Assembly: GCA_036244855.1 (NCBI GenBank)
Contig: BQKZ01000115.1
Location: forward strand, 115,203 to 179,202
DNA length: 64,000 nucleotides
Source: Temnopleurus reevesii
Lineage: Eukaryota > Echinodermata > Echinoidea > Temnopleuroida > Temnopleuridae
Direction of reading: 5' to 3'
Shown here: positions 22,861 to 34,252 of the stretch, piece after piece
How positions within the stretch are numbered: the first letter of the stretch is position 1
How the letters are laid out: each line of letters begins with the position of its first letter
The notes under the pieces: generated by a model
What the model saw: only the letters and a program-made list of their open reading frames with translations
Told to the model about the DNA's origin: nothing
Databases searched by the model: none
Made by a program: the position numbers and the translations under genes

Positions 22861-23254
22861 TGCCCCGCTCTGTAGACCTTTCTCCTTTTACGGGGTCAAA
22901 TCATGCCAATGGTGTTCACCTTCACATTATCGGCTAATCAGATTTTACCCCCGATATAACTGATTAAGTTCCTGGTTGTCATGAATATACACTTTGGGTC
23001 GGCCCGCCAATTTATCTTCCCTTCAATCAATACAGCAATGCAAACGATATTTCGTGCGTAACGCTGTTTACGCACGCATCATTACGCTGCCGTATCAGGA
23101 GGTCAAGGTGGGGGCATGTTTTTATTTCAAGGTAGCATTTGTAATTAAGTTTCAATATTTGCATTTATTGATGTTCAATTATTCTAGCGGCATCTATTTG
23201 ATCGATATGTGCAGACAAACTTTACTGGAGCTTTTCACAGTGATCGTACTGTTC

Positions 23255-25115
23255 TACCCCACTCTTAAATCCATGTCACGTGGTAACGTAAATCAATTTA
23301 AATTACAAACTCTTAATTCACTCCCAAGATATTAATTCAAATACAAACATGGTACACGAAGGTCAGTTTTGTATTTTACAATATTCATTATTTGTTCATG
23401 TTTGATCATCAACAGTAGACTACTTTAAATACATCACGTGACATAGCTAAGTATAGGAGATAACGATCATGTAATATAGGTAGAATAGTAAGAGCTATCT
23501 GATCTGACCCTCAAACAAACATGATCCTTGCCCTACATGCCCAGTTCCACCTCGTTTTTAATTCCGTGTCACGTGTGGTTACGTAATTAAACAACTCAAT
23601 TCAAATCAAAGACCCTTAAGTAACTTAATTAACTCAATCGAGGTTAATTTAAATACAAATATGTATTTTTTCATTATTTAAGATAATCAATTGATTTTTT
23701 TTCATGCCTGTTCATCTTCAGAAGATCACTTAAAATACATCACGTGACAGAGTTAAGTATAGGAGATAACGATCATGTAATAAAGGTAGAATAGTAAGAG
23801 CTATCTGATCTGACCCTCAAACGAACATGATCCTTGCCCTACATGCCCAGTTCCACCTCGTTTTTAATTCCGTGTCACGTGTGGTTACGTAATTAAACAA
23901 CTCAATTCAAATCAAAGACCCTTAAGTAACTTAATTAACTCAATCGAGGTTAATTTAAATACAAATATGTATTTTTTCATTATTTAAGATAATCAATTGA
24001 TTTTTTTTCATGCCTGTTCATCTTCAGAAGATCACTTAAAATACATCACGTGACAGAGTTAAGTATAGGAGATAACGATCATGTAATAAAGGTAGAATAG
24101 TAAGAGCTATCTGATCTGACCCTCAAACGAACATGATCCTTGCCCTACATGATGTGCTTCCTCGCAATTTTTAAATCCCTGTCACGTGGTTACGTACAAG
24201 CAACTCAATTCAAATAACAAACAGCTTGATTCACTCCCAACGATGTTAATTCAAATATAAACATTATATAAGATGATGAATTGATTGTACATACTACAAT
24301 ATTCTTTTTATTCATGCTTGATCCTATACATAGATAACTTTAAATACATCACGTGACATAGTTAAGTATAGAAGATAACGATCATGTAATATAGATAGAA
24401 TAGTAAGAGCTATCTGATCTAACCCTGAGTCGAACACGATCCTTGCCCTACATGGCCAGTTCCACAGCGTTTTTAAATTCCTGTCACGTGGTTACGTACA
24501 AGCAACTCAATTCAAGTTACAAACAACTTAATTCACTTCCAACGATGTTAATTCAAATACAAAACATGGTACGAGAAGGTCAATTTTGTACAATAACATA
24601 TCATTATTTTTTTCATGCCTGATCTTCTTTAGTAGATCACTTTTAAATACATCACGTGACATTGTTAAGTATAGGAGATAACGATCATGTAATATAGGTA
24701 GAATAGTAAGAGCTATATGATCTGACCCTCAAACGATCATGATCCTTGCCCTACATGCCCAGCTCCACCGCGCTTTTAAATCCATGTCACATGATTACGT
24801 AAAAAAAGCAACTCAATTCAAATAAAAGACTCTTAAGTAACTTAATTAACTCAATCGAGGTTAATTTAAATACAAATATGTATTTTTTCATTATTTAAGA
24901 TAATCAATTGATTTTTTTCATGCCTGTTCATCTTCAGAAGATCACTTAAAATACATCACGTGACAGAGTTAAGTATAGGAGATAACGATCATGTAATAAA
25001 GGTAGAATAGTAAGAGCTATCTGATCTGACCCTGAGTCGAACACGATCTTTGCTCTACGCGTTCATTTTCACAGCGCTCTTACGTCCCTGTCGCATTGCT
25101 ACATATTCTCAGAAA
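23255..25115 (+). repeat. Tandem array of six units, about 305 bp each, with an invariant core
   Basis: The word ACATCACGTGACA begins near 23431, 23737, 24043, 24346, 24649 and 24953, giving spacings of 303-306. In every unit it is followed by an almost unchanged core of about 80 bases (through AGTATAGGAGATAACGATCA and AGAATAGTAAGAGCTAT to GATCTGACCCT). Most of the units then carry GTCACGTG, inverted relative to the first CACGTGAC, about 130 bases on. Between cores the spacer occurs in two unlike versions: type X contains CTTAATTAACTCAATCGAGG and type Y contains ACTTAATTCACTCCCAACG. The order is Y, X, X, Y, Y, X. The edges decay. No ORF, pol III box or known satellite was recognised. Confidence 0.95.
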
Positions 25116-25849
25116 AGAAGCTTGGAAACTCAAATTTTGGGACACGTTTGAGAAGCAAATTCATTCCAAGCGCCAACCTATTTTAGTGTAGTCTTATCTG
25201 GACGTATATATGATAATCAATGATCAGAGCTAAAAGACATTTATAGGTGGCGTTATATATGCATAACAGTCTTTATTATCAATGATTATGGTTATTATAT
25301 CATACTGGGTGTGTCTAACAACTGTTCATTTTGGAAGAAACGGGCTTTCAAAATGGCTTTCAACGCCTTTCATCGATTTTCTTTTCAGAAAGGAAGAATA
25401 TAACTCAGCACAATTTTATTACGTTGTGCAAAACGCCTTTTTAAAGGTCGCTAATTGGTGACGTCCCAATTAGGTTTTAGAAACTGCAATAGGTTATAAA
25501 AAGCGGGGGGAAACGCAAAGCTTATTTACAGAGCTGTAAACGTGGGCAACGGTTGGGTACAGCTATTTCTGAAAATACGCTTTCTAAGGAAGTACCATTT
25601 GCGCTAATGCTTTGGATTAGTTCCAACGACAGTTTCCAACTTGTTGATAAGTTGATAACTCAACTTATTTCTCAACTTATTTTTAAAGTCTTTTGCAAAG
25701 GCATTTTTGAAGAGTTTTGGCTGTGTTGTCAGGAAAGTGTCACGGACTAATTAGGTTTATTGTATTCGTAACCTTTCAAATATGGACATGAATCCATTTC
25801 GTTGCTCTTTTCATACGATGGTTGTTACATGACAAATATTATCACCTGT
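25116..25849. other. No gene recognised
   Basis: Contains locally repeated GCCTTT/AACGCC words near 25350-25450 and a GTTGATAAGTTGATAACTC direct repeat near 25640. Nothing else. Confidence 0.5.
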
Positions 25850-25985
25850 GCTGTGTTTCATAAAGCTTTCCGTCGATCTACCCACGGCTCTACGAACGAC
25901 TGGTGACACGTTTCACTTGCGATTCAGAGTCAGGAGTTATCATTTAAGTGACGGAAAGGGTCAACAGTCGTTCGTAGATCTATTC
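25850..25985. mobile_element. MITE family F5, copy b (right end truncated)
   Basis: The left end TGTGTTTCATAAAGC, the arm CTACGAACGACTGG and the inverted arm AACAGTCGTTCGTAGATCT match F5 at 34537-35559. The right terminus is missing, and AT-rich sequence begins directly after AGATCT. Confidence 0.65.
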
Positions 25986-26263
25986 AATTCTAAATCCACC
26001 TTCAAATTGAAATTTTATTTTCCATTTTCAAATACAAATAGCTTTGAAACACGACTTAAAAAGATTTATAGGTGCCGGTTAACTTAAAGACATTTATATA
26101 AGGGCGTTGTCAGAGCAGCTGCACCTGCAATTTTCTCTCGAATGTCGAGAGGTTTTTATTCTTCAAATTGTCTTTTTATAATGTTGTATTATTTATGTTT
26201 TACTCTGTAAATTGAAATAATAATTCAGCTATTAGCTGCCATGATTTTTAATCAATTAACCAT

Positions 26264-26265
<2 letters not shown>

Positions 26266-26302
<37 letters not shown>

Positions 26303-26303
26303 A
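26266..26303. repeat. ATCT tetranucleotide microsatellite
   Basis: About nine perfect units. Confidence 0.95.
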
Positions 26304-27030
26304 CTCTTGTGAGTTTAGCTTGTCGAAGCGTTTGGCCAAGTTGAAAAGAAAGCCGAGCTACTTTCTCAGTAGACAACAATGTGTGACCGGGACTTAATAT
26401 CGGCTGATGAATGCCTAGGTGGCTGAAGGTGATGGGTCTTATTCTAGATAACATCAATCGCAGTATGTCGGACTGTAATGAAAGCTCGGCTCGGCCTACT
26501 TCAAGGGGTTAGCTGGCCGCCATATTAAGGATATAAGTATCTCTTTATTAAGACCTTTTCTTGTCACGCTCTGGCTAATTGAGGATGCCGATGTGGAGCG
26601 ATATGGAAAGACGGTAATATGATCAGTATTCATGCAGAGATTGGGGTTCTCGTGAAACAAGGGAGTGTAGGGTAGATGTGAAATTATGGTCCATTATGTG
26701 TCCCCAAATGATGCATAGTTAGCATCAAGTGTCATATATTCTTTAATCTTTAGCGGGGAATCTTCAGGCTCTTTTAAAAAATCTAGCAAAAGAAACTCAG
26801 GGTAAGATACTATATTTTATAAGAGGGGGAATTTCATTTAGTTACAACTATCAGATATCTAAAAAGTAATTTCTGACCAGATTTCTCGATATTTTAAGTG
26901 TGTACATTCAATGAATGTCTAAAGCGTTACGTTTAAAGTATCCCTCGTATAGAAATATAGGTCATTTGAAACATTCATTTATTAAGATTATGTTTTATAA
27001 ATCTGTGAGTATAAAAATGCACGAATATGT

Positions 27031-27242
27031 GGACTGAGGCGTCGTGGCGTGCGCCTGAAATCAAGCTGTTCGGGACAGTCATAGACTTGGGTTAGTTCCT
27101 GCCTTTGGGTTCGAAGCCTGGTCACATACCGTCTTTCGGATGGAGACGTTAACATGGCGATCCTCTTTCTCTCTTCTTCTTCTGGCGTAAATATTCAAAT
27201 TTGAATGATACACGCCTTTAAACTACATCCTTTCCTTTCCTT
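27031..27242 (+). mobile_element. tRNA-derived SINE family C, copy a
   Basis: The head contains GTCGTGGCGTGCGCCTGAAA and a B-box-like GGGTTCGAAGCCTGG. The body has CGTCTTTCGGATGGAGACG and GGCGATCCTCTTTCTC, and the 3' end GAATGATACACGCC. It is closely matched in inverted orientation at 29609-29820, 2.4 kb away. It is non-coding. Confidence 0.85.
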
Positions 27243-27379
27243 TTACACCTAATGATCCTAATCTGTACTTGATAATGACTCTGTATGTATCGCCTGAGCT
27301 AATGGTATCTAGTCGTGCGTAGAGTCGTGAGTAGCTATATGAAACACAACCCATGTTAGAGTGCTTCTCACTATGTACG

Positions 27380-27380
<1 letters not shown>

Positions 27381-27424
<44 letters not shown>
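27381..27424. repeat. AC dinucleotide microsatellite
   Basis: About 22 perfect AC units. The Cys/Val frame on the minus strand is its translation. Confidence 0.97.
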
Positions 27425-27427
<3 letters not shown>

Positions 27428-27962
27428 ACCGGGCACGTACCTTCCTACCCACACTCAAGTTCATCCCTTATTTTGATCTTACTCTTTGAAAAATGAAAAA
27501 TGAAATCTGTGCCTCGTGCATGCATAAATCCATATTTAACCTTGCTTGCTTGATGAATTATTTCTTTATACAAACCCGACCCCATCTATCTATGCGAGGG
27601 ATGTCAGATAAAAGTGAAAACATCTATATGTTATCACTACTTTTTAGAATGGATGGATTGAATGCCAACTGGTTTGAAAATCCATCAATATGCTTTATTC
27701 ATGGTTTTCAATCTTCTGGGTCACTTAAAACCGTCTTTAGGTGTGTCCTACTTTTCACAATTTTCAGGTATTGTAAGTGAAAATAATACAGACACGCACA
27801 TATAAAGGGAGCACTTATTTTCGGTTTGTCCTCGACCACTGAGATTATTGATTTATCAAATTTATATCAAAACGAATTTTCTAAAGATAGAAATATGCGA
27901 GTCTTGATACTGCATCTCCACAAACAGAATGAGAATTACGAAAACGTGGTACATGAATAAAA

Positions 27963-28055
27963 ACACATCGCATATCGGCATGATCACATGATCACACGTC
28001 TTTTTAACATCGCATATCGGCATGATCACATGATCACATGTCTTTTCAACATCAA
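27963..28055 (+). repeat. Two-copy tandem duplication of 46-47 bp
   Basis: CATCGCATATCGGCATGATC followed by ACATGATCACA and a GTCTTTT end occurs twice in a row with two or three differences. Each unit contains overlapping TGATCA palindromes. Confidence 0.9.
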
Positions 28056-28913
28056 ATTCTAAGCATTACTACATATTTTACTCAGGAACATGTACATGTC
28101 ATTCACTCAGTGGAATGTCGATGTTCCCGACCAAGAAGATAAGTACTCTTAAAGGCGCAGTAGAATATATTGAAAAAGGTTCTGCGCTATATGAATGTTA
28201 TGATATGTTATGATCGGGGATCGGAAATCGAAATCAGGCTGTTCAAGTAGACTGATTTCCATCTCTCTGAAGTACTAAATGTAAATAAAAAATATGGGTG
28301 AAGTAAGTAATTCGAGAAATTATACATTTCTAAAAATGCGTTTGGAAATAGATTCTGAAGATAAAATGTGTCATAACATGATCGTAATGTGCCTTTGCAA
28401 CACTCAAAATGAAAGGCTTGTTTTTTCAGTCAAGTTTACATATTTCATTTCCTTCTTATTTCCAATTAATTTCTGAGGAACGAAAATCGCTCATAATTAG
28501 GTGTACCGGTCAATGCAAAATACAAAATAAAGTGATTGAAGACGGCTGGTGTCCAATTCAACGTACTACACCTATTCATGGCCTGCATATGAATTTTAAA
28601 ACGGTTTCTAGCTACTCCCACGTGATGGATGCAATTAATTTGTTCTTTCATATTCAGGTCATTCAATATTCCCATTGAGCGTGCTCTACTTTCTAGCAAT
28701 GTCCAGTAATACTAAATGAAATATATATATTACTTTAAAACGGTAATGGACAATAGAGTTGAGTGTTGTTGTGTCAAAGCTATCAGGTGATCTTCTGTTC
28801 AAAAGCTTGCCGTTAGAAAACGAGGATTGTTAAATCAGATATCAGAGATTCAAGAATAGTTGATCATCCTTATTCCTTCACCTAGATTTCTGATATGGTC
28901 ACTCAAAACCTGC
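28056..28913. other. No gene recognised
   Basis: Frames at 28294-28476 and 28409-28678 show no family resemblance. Confidence 0.5.
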
Positions 28914-28916
28914 TTA

Positions 28917-29046
28917 TGCCCCGGTCACATAGGACCCCGGAAGCAACACGATTCACCCCGACTCTTTGTTAATTCACAGTTAACTGCCTCAGAACAACGA
29001 GTCGGGGTGAATCGTGTTGCTTCCGGGGTCCTATGTGACCGGGGCT
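28917..29046. mobile_element. MITE family F1, copy c (best preserved)
   Basis: 130 bp, near-perfect hairpin: TGCCCCGGTCACATAGGACC at the left and its complement at the right, flanked by TTA (28914-28916 and 29047-29049). The central loop carries AATTCACAGTTAACTGCCTC, in the opposite orientation to copy b. It is very close to copy e at 46260-46389, which suggests recent activity of the family. Confidence 0.95.
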
Positions 29047-29201
29047 TTAGGATCCTTTCGAAGTTCTCTAGAGTACGTGATATAATTCACTTTGCGTGCT
29101 ACCAAGGAACTAATAACTATTCCTTGGTGCGACCAAAAGGGGTGGAATTGTGGAAAACAAGAGATAATCCGTTCGGTCAAGGAAACGAGATTATATACCA
29201 G

Positions 29202-29373
29202 GGGCCGATTGCTCGAAATGGTCTTAGCTATCTGCTTCATGCGTCTTAAGTTCTTGCGCTACCCTCTTAACATAGTCATATCGACGCTAATGTCTATGTT
29301 ACGAGGATGGCACAAGAAGTCAAGACGTCTTAGCATGAAGAGGATAGCTAAGACTATTTCGTGCAATCGGCCC
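29202..29373. mobile_element. MITE family F8, CAG target
   Basis: Termini GGGCCGATTGC and GCAATCGGCCC are flanked by CAG at 29199-29201 and 29374-29376. Arms then pair through GGTCTTAGCTATC/GATAGCTAAGACTA. The length (172 bp) and target match F3, although the terminal sequence differs. Confidence 0.85.
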
Positions 29374-29608
29374 CAGGCTGTTATGTACCATCATGCTGAC
29401 CTTCATGAAGTGAATACACTTTCACGATATTTTCATATATCTTTATTTCTCCCTTTTTATATAAATCCTTTCACAACGGGAGATTACGTGTTTTCCATCT
29501 GTTCCAAAAAGCTGGTAATATTATTACAAAAAACAGCCCTCAAATTATTCACCGGTCTCATGTTGTTTTGATTCTATGATATACTGGATGATTTTCAAGT
29601 GTCAAAAA

Positions 29609-29820
29609 CGGAAAGGAAAGGATGTAGTTTAGAGGCGTGTATCATTCAATTCTGAATATTTACGCCAGAAGAAGAAGAGAGAAAGAGGATCGCCATCTTA
29701 ACGTCTCCATCCGAAAGACGGTATGCGACCAGGCTTCAAACCCACAGGCAGGAACTAACCAAAGTCTATGACTGTCCCGAACAGCTTGATTTCAGGCGCA
29801 CGCCACGACGCCTCAGTCAA
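29609..29820 (-). mobile_element. tRNA-derived SINE family C, copy b
   Basis: Inverted partner of 27031-27242, with few differences along the full length. It includes the TACGCCAGAAGAAGAAGAG stretch that is broken in copy c by an F1 insertion. Confidence 0.85.
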
Positions 29821-29905
29821 AATGCGTCAAATTTAGTAGCATGTATATCAATAAACCGTTATAGAAAAATGATGGAGCTACCGTAGAGAAGTAACAGTGG
29901 AGACG

Positions 29906-30200
29906 GTGGAGGCGCCGTGGTGTGGTGGTCGTGAATCTCGCCTTTCGACTAGAGGGTCGTAGGTTCGAATCCTACCCATGGCGTCAATTTCCTTCAGCAA
30001 GAAATTCATCCACATTGTGCTGCACTCAACCCAAGTGAGGTGAATGGGTACCTGGCAGGAATATTTATTCTTTGAAATGCCATGTGCGCTGGTGTACGCC
30101 GGGCTAAAGCCATGGTAATAATAATGCAAAGCGCCTTGAGCACTCCGCAGAGTGGATACATGCGCTATATAAATTGCATCTTTTATTATTATTATTATAA
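29906..30200 (+). mobile_element. tRNA-derived SINE family A, full-length copy
   Basis: The head GCCGTGGTGTGGTGGTCGTG (A-box-like) and GTAGGTTCGAATCCTACC (B box) form a clear tRNA-like promoter region. The body includes TTCCTTCAGCAAGAAATTC and GCACTCAACCCAAGTGAGG, then AAGCGCCTTGAGC. The tail is GCGCTATATAAATTGCAT plus TTATTATTATT. The tail matches the LINE at 487-1285, as expected of a SINE using an L2-like LINE's machinery. It is not a functional tRNA gene because the cloverleaf head is imperfect and fused to the body. Confidence 0.9.
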
Positions 30201-30582
30201 TACATAAATACATAAATAGATAAATGTGTGTTCACTAAATTGCGAGGAAGATCGTTAATATAGGATGTATCTTGTCGATGAAAAACTTGACTTTTATCCC
30301 CTTTCAAGTTACGTCTTTGACGAAGGTGCTCACAAAGGCGTTAAATAATTGCATGTTCATTGGGTCATAAAAAGAAGATGCTTGGATTTCGCACACCTGA
30401 ACATTACAGAGCAGTCACACCGACAGACTAATCCCTTCCTGCTCTCAAACTATATCACCAAAATTGCAATAATTACTGTCTTATTCCTTTTTAGAATCTA
30501 ATGTTTTTAGTATATCTTTCTCTATCCCTATCGTACAAATTCATTGGATAAACAAAGCTCAATTTATAGTTCATAGTTTGAA

Positions 30583-31068
30583 TTTAAAGGAATAGATTCG
30601 TAATGACCGGGATGCAGAAAGTGATGTTAAACAAGCTGATGTATTCACAAGTTGCTTTACATGGGTAAATATATCTGTGTAGGATATAAGAAGTATATTT
30701 TTGCTCGTATTATGTGTATTTTACGTCGAACACGTCAATCAGCCATTATTCCTACGGTGTGCTAAGTGCTTTAGCACGGAGGAGCGTCGCGTCGGCCTGA
30801 AATGGACGGTGCGATCGGTGGTTTTGTCTGCGGTGTGTGAGTTCGCGTTCATTTTGTACGTGAAGCATGTTCTGTAAGGGAGTACGACCGCAGCATGTTT
30901 TTTTTTATTTTGCGATAACTAAGCCATTTCTAGGTCGATTTCATTCAAACTATGAACATGCTCTAAGTTACTCTTGAAAAACTGCATTATTGTAATAATT
31001 TTACTGCAGCTCGCAAACTAGTTAAATATCTGAAGCGCCCTCCTCCCAAAACTGGTCTATCGCTTTAA
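30583..31068 (+). mobile_element. Dispersed repeat F15, copy b
   Basis: Same orientation as 8025-8518. It begins TTAAAGGAATAGA and ends TCTATCGCTTTAA, so the termini are short imperfect inverted repeats next to TTAA. It differs from copy a by small indels, which break the frame that copy a shows. Confidence 0.8.
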
Positions 31069-31284
31069 GAACTAACTGAGCTATAAGTCGGCCTGTAGGT
31101 GTGACTTCCCCATCACTCCTTTGAGGTTTGAGGGGTTGTTCATTCAGGAAGGTAATGTGTCATGTTCAGGAAAAGTGAACGGATATTCATGACAAATCGT
31201 TTTCCGTCCCCTTCAGCTCCGACATTCTTCAGCTGTAACATGTGTTGCTGAAGTCTGGGTATAAAACGAATTTGGAATACATGG

Positions 31285-31595
31285 GTAGATAGAGAAAGAG
31301 GGAGAGGGAGATGGGGGAGAGAAAGAGAGACGGAGAGGGAGGGAAAGATAGATAGAGAGAGAAGGAGAGAGAGAGAGGGAGAGACAGGGAGAGAGAGAGG
31401 GGGGGAGAGAGCGAGGCAACATATTATGTGCGTGTGTGTATGTATGGTATGTGAGTACCCGAAACAGAGATAGTGAGAGAAAGAGAAAAAGAGACGGGTG
31501 CAACATATATGTGGTGTGTGTACGTGTGTGTGTATGTGTGTTCGTGTATCCGCGAAACAGAGAGAGTGAGAAAAAAAGCAAGGATCACTCGCGAA
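31285..31595. repeat. GA-rich and GT-rich minisatellite tract
   Basis: Starts as irregular GAGAGA/GGGAGA (31285-31412), then two similar units of about 100 bases carry GCAACATAT, a GTGTGTGTAT tract and CGAAACAGAGA, followed by further GA. All frames across it are low-complexity Ser/Leu or His/Thr translations. Confidence 0.85.
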
Positions 31596-31609
31596 TCGAA
31601 AGCAACCGT

Positions 31610-33230
31610 GATTACGTAAATAAAAACTAAGATATTTGCAGCCTTTTTAAGTAACATGAGCAGCGCGCCAAATAATCATTTTATTCTGTTATTATAATCG
31701 ATAACTAACTACAAAGTATTTATGATATACAATGGCCTTGATGGAGATATTAGAAGTCAATATATGGAAAGGGGTCAGTAGATACAAGAAATCAAGAAAC
31801 AAGTAATCAAGACACAAATATTCAAGAAATTTTAAAACCTAAAACTTACCGAATACTGTTTGCAATTGACCATTTGTGAAGTCCATATAAACAAATTAAA
31901 ATTTAGAGAGACTTTGGAGAAGGGTAAATTTTTCAGCTCAATTTTAATTCAGAAAACCGAAAATTCTCCTAGCAATACCCCTACCGAAAAAGGCAGCACT
32001 GCATTATTGTTGATTTGGACACTCTTTTTTTTTTGCATAAAAGTAGTCAATAGGCAATCCTTCTTCATGTGACACATTCTGTCAACCGAAAAGATATGTA
32101 AAGCCCTGTACCTCCTTTCTCCAGAATAAATTTGTACATATTCTTATGGGTTTCCCCCATATAAAATAATCAATTTATGAAAATGTCCAAGATAAATATA
32201 AAGCGTTCTTGTGTTGGCGGAGCAGAATATCGTGTTGCACGTAACCAATATTTCCACACTCAATGAGCGGCAGCAGTCGTAATATCGATCATCTTGTCAT
32301 CTCTTTTCTCTTTGCGGATACCACGAGGCACCAACGATGTGCTGTCAATCAATGTACAATCCGAATCCCAATTAATTCACTCTTTTCCCCAGCAGCGACA
32401 TATTTAATGGATTAAACATTCATGATGAGTGAACATGTTGAATGTTGATTGAAATTATCTTCAATTACTATCTCGATGTTCTTTTAGCAGGGACCATTGA
32501 ACTTGGGGTAGCTGGGGCTAGAGCCTACCCCACCTATTTTTCAGTTAATCGTTGCAAGCACATATGGGAGTGTGTAAAAAAATACACAGCCGCCACTCTC
32601 CCTGTAACACAGACTCCCCACTTTTTGTTATTGGTCGGTAAAAAATCGATTGTGCCATCATCGATGTCCTTCGCATAAATGTAGATTTCACTATCAGATT
32701 GATTTCATTTCTCTAAACTGAAAAAACAACATTACAATATCAAGTAACAGTAACATGGCAATTGATACTTAGTATATGCATACAGTGGAAAATCAAATAG
32801 CGACATTAGATATTGAATAATGTTGTAGTGCAAAAAAAAAGAACACACCATTTGAAAATTTACTGATGATGAAAGGTGATGATGGAAAAGAACACATTTT
32901 TTTTTCTATATAGCACCACAGTGTTCCAAACTGTTAGCTCTTGAAATATATTAATTTTGATGCAATAATTTATACATTTAATTAGCATAAGCGGATCCAG
33001 TGCCATGAGAAATCCTGGATCTACGCTCTCATGCGAGTTATTATCTGATATTCCGTCGTTTTACTTCATTTACTGGAAAATAACGTGCACTGTGGTGCTA
33101 TGTTTTAAAGTGCTTTCTGATTTCCCAAAAATATTTTTGTCTTAGCTCTTGAGTATTATAACGATTATACGGAAATGTCAAGTATAGTAATGTCAACGTT
33201 ATCAAAAGCAGACATAATCAAATATTTAAT
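31610..33230. other. No gene recognised upstream of the candidate exons
   Basis: AT-rich sequence. A weak inverted pair TAGCACCACAGTG (about 32914) and CACTGTGGTGCTA (about 33089) surrounds GCGGATCCAG/CTGGATCTACGC words, perhaps an eroded element. I could not find a first exon or further exon for the candidate gene here. Confidence 0.4.
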
Positions 33231-33250
33231 CTTCTTTTCTTTGCCCCCAG

Positions 33251-33379
33251 GTGGCGTACAATCTGGAATCTCAAATATTGAGGAATGTCATGAACATATT
33301 GCTTGCCAGAATTCATCATTGATTCTCCCATACAATAAGCCATATACCGTATCTTTCCTCAATTTGATGCAATGTAATG
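33251..33379 (+). CDS. Candidate internal exon, phase 1-1, cysteine-bearing extracellular-type peptide
   Basis: A strong acceptor (CTTCTTTTCTTTGCCCCCAG, ending at 33250) and a consensus donor (GTAAGT at 33380) bound 129 bases open in one frame. Both borders are phase 1, the arrangement usual for shuffled extracellular domains. The peptide includes IEECHEHIACQNSSLILPYN and later FLNLMQCN, with three cysteines and one NSS glycosylation site. Joined to the exon at 33859 the frame stays open. I do not recognise the domain with certainty; a galactose-binding (SUEL-type) lectin-like pattern C..SSLIL is possible but weak. Chance occurrence, or a pseudogene, is not excluded. Confidence 0.35.
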
Positions 33380-33858
33380 GTAAGTATGAATGCAATCCTC
33401 TTCTTTCAAGATTAGAAATAGTTTTGTATTCCACGAGAGGTTTTACTGAGAAACTTCAATCATTCCAGCTGCATATGAGCACGTGTTTTGGAGGCTATTG
33501 AATGCTGTGAAACTTTCTTTGCCATAAGAACTGTATTAATAATATCTAATGTCAAAGGTTTCAATTCAATTCCAAGAAGGAACAAACGCACTTTTTATAA
33601 CCTCCCCAAAGAGCCAAGAACGTTGCAATGTCGGTGAGTAGATAATCCGAAGGTTGATATGCTTGAAGATACAAGTTAGTATAGTTAGTACCAGCAACGA
33701 GACCTACAGATGAGTACCCACTACGGCTGAACTTGAACGGGGCGAAACTGTGTTTCAAAACATTTCTGACAAGCAAAAGAAGAAAAAAACAGGTGAAAAA
33801 AAACCAAATCTCTCATCTTTTTTAACCGTTAAATTAATATATATTTCCCGTTTTATAG

Positions 33859-33923
33859 TCTACGATGGTTGTCCATCCCCTCAGGTCAACGGCTTCGTGC
33901 CAGGCCTAGTTGTGGTTACCTAG
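33859..33923 (+). CDS. Candidate following exon with sushi-like start and in-frame stop
   Basis: Follows the acceptor TTTCCCGTTTTATAG. A phase-1 join to the exon ending at 33379 gives the frame VYDGCPSPQVNGFVPGLVV followed by VT and stop (TAG at 33921-33923). GCPSPQVNGFVPG resembles the start of a sushi/CCP domain (Cys, Pro, then Asn-Gly), but the domain is not completed before the stop. Either the gene ends here, the exon is shorter (a weak CAG-GTCAAC donor lies inside), or this is a broken gene fragment. A SINE starts 120 bases downstream. Confidence 0.3.
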
Positions 33924-34043
33924 GAATCATGTATCGGTATATCAATTTATAGTAGTACAAATTCCAGGAAATCATTTTATCTTGATTAAAAATAACTGCA
34001 ATTTGTTGTTCAATCATAAAAATTCGGCATTAGCGACAGCGTG

Positions 34044-34252
34044 TGGAGGCGTCGCAGTGTTGTGGTTCTGACTCTCGCCTTTCAACCCGAGGGTCGTAGG
34101 TTCGAATCTCACCCACGGCGTCAATTTCCTTCAGCAAGAAATTTATCAACAATGTGCTGCACTCAACTCAGGTGAGGTGAATGGGTACCGGCAGGAATTT
34201 ATTCATGCGAAAGCGCTTACAGGGCATCTATGCGATGGCCAGGTAATAATAT
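34044..34252 (+). mobile_element. tRNA-derived SINE family A, copy b (3' truncated)
   Basis: Head with GTTGTGGTTCTGACTCTCGC and GTAGGTTCGAATCTCACC, body TTCCTTCAGCAAGAAATTT and GGTGAATGGGTACCGGCAGG, as in 29906-30200. The LINE-type tail is missing. Confidence 0.85.

Noticed and set aside
23255..25115. CRISPR-like array (repeats with two spacer types)
   Set aside because: Units are about 305 bp, spacers are not unique, and the sequence is clearly animal. It is a tandem satellite.
28860..29249. 129-codon frame across 28.9-29.2 kb
   Set aside because: It runs through the F1 hairpin and into F8. The similar peptide on the minus strand near 9.1-9.3 kb is the same MITE read through.
29940..29990. 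Functional tRNA gene
   Set aside because: The A and B boxes are present, but the head is fused to a SINE body with a LINE-type tail and the acceptor stem does not pair.
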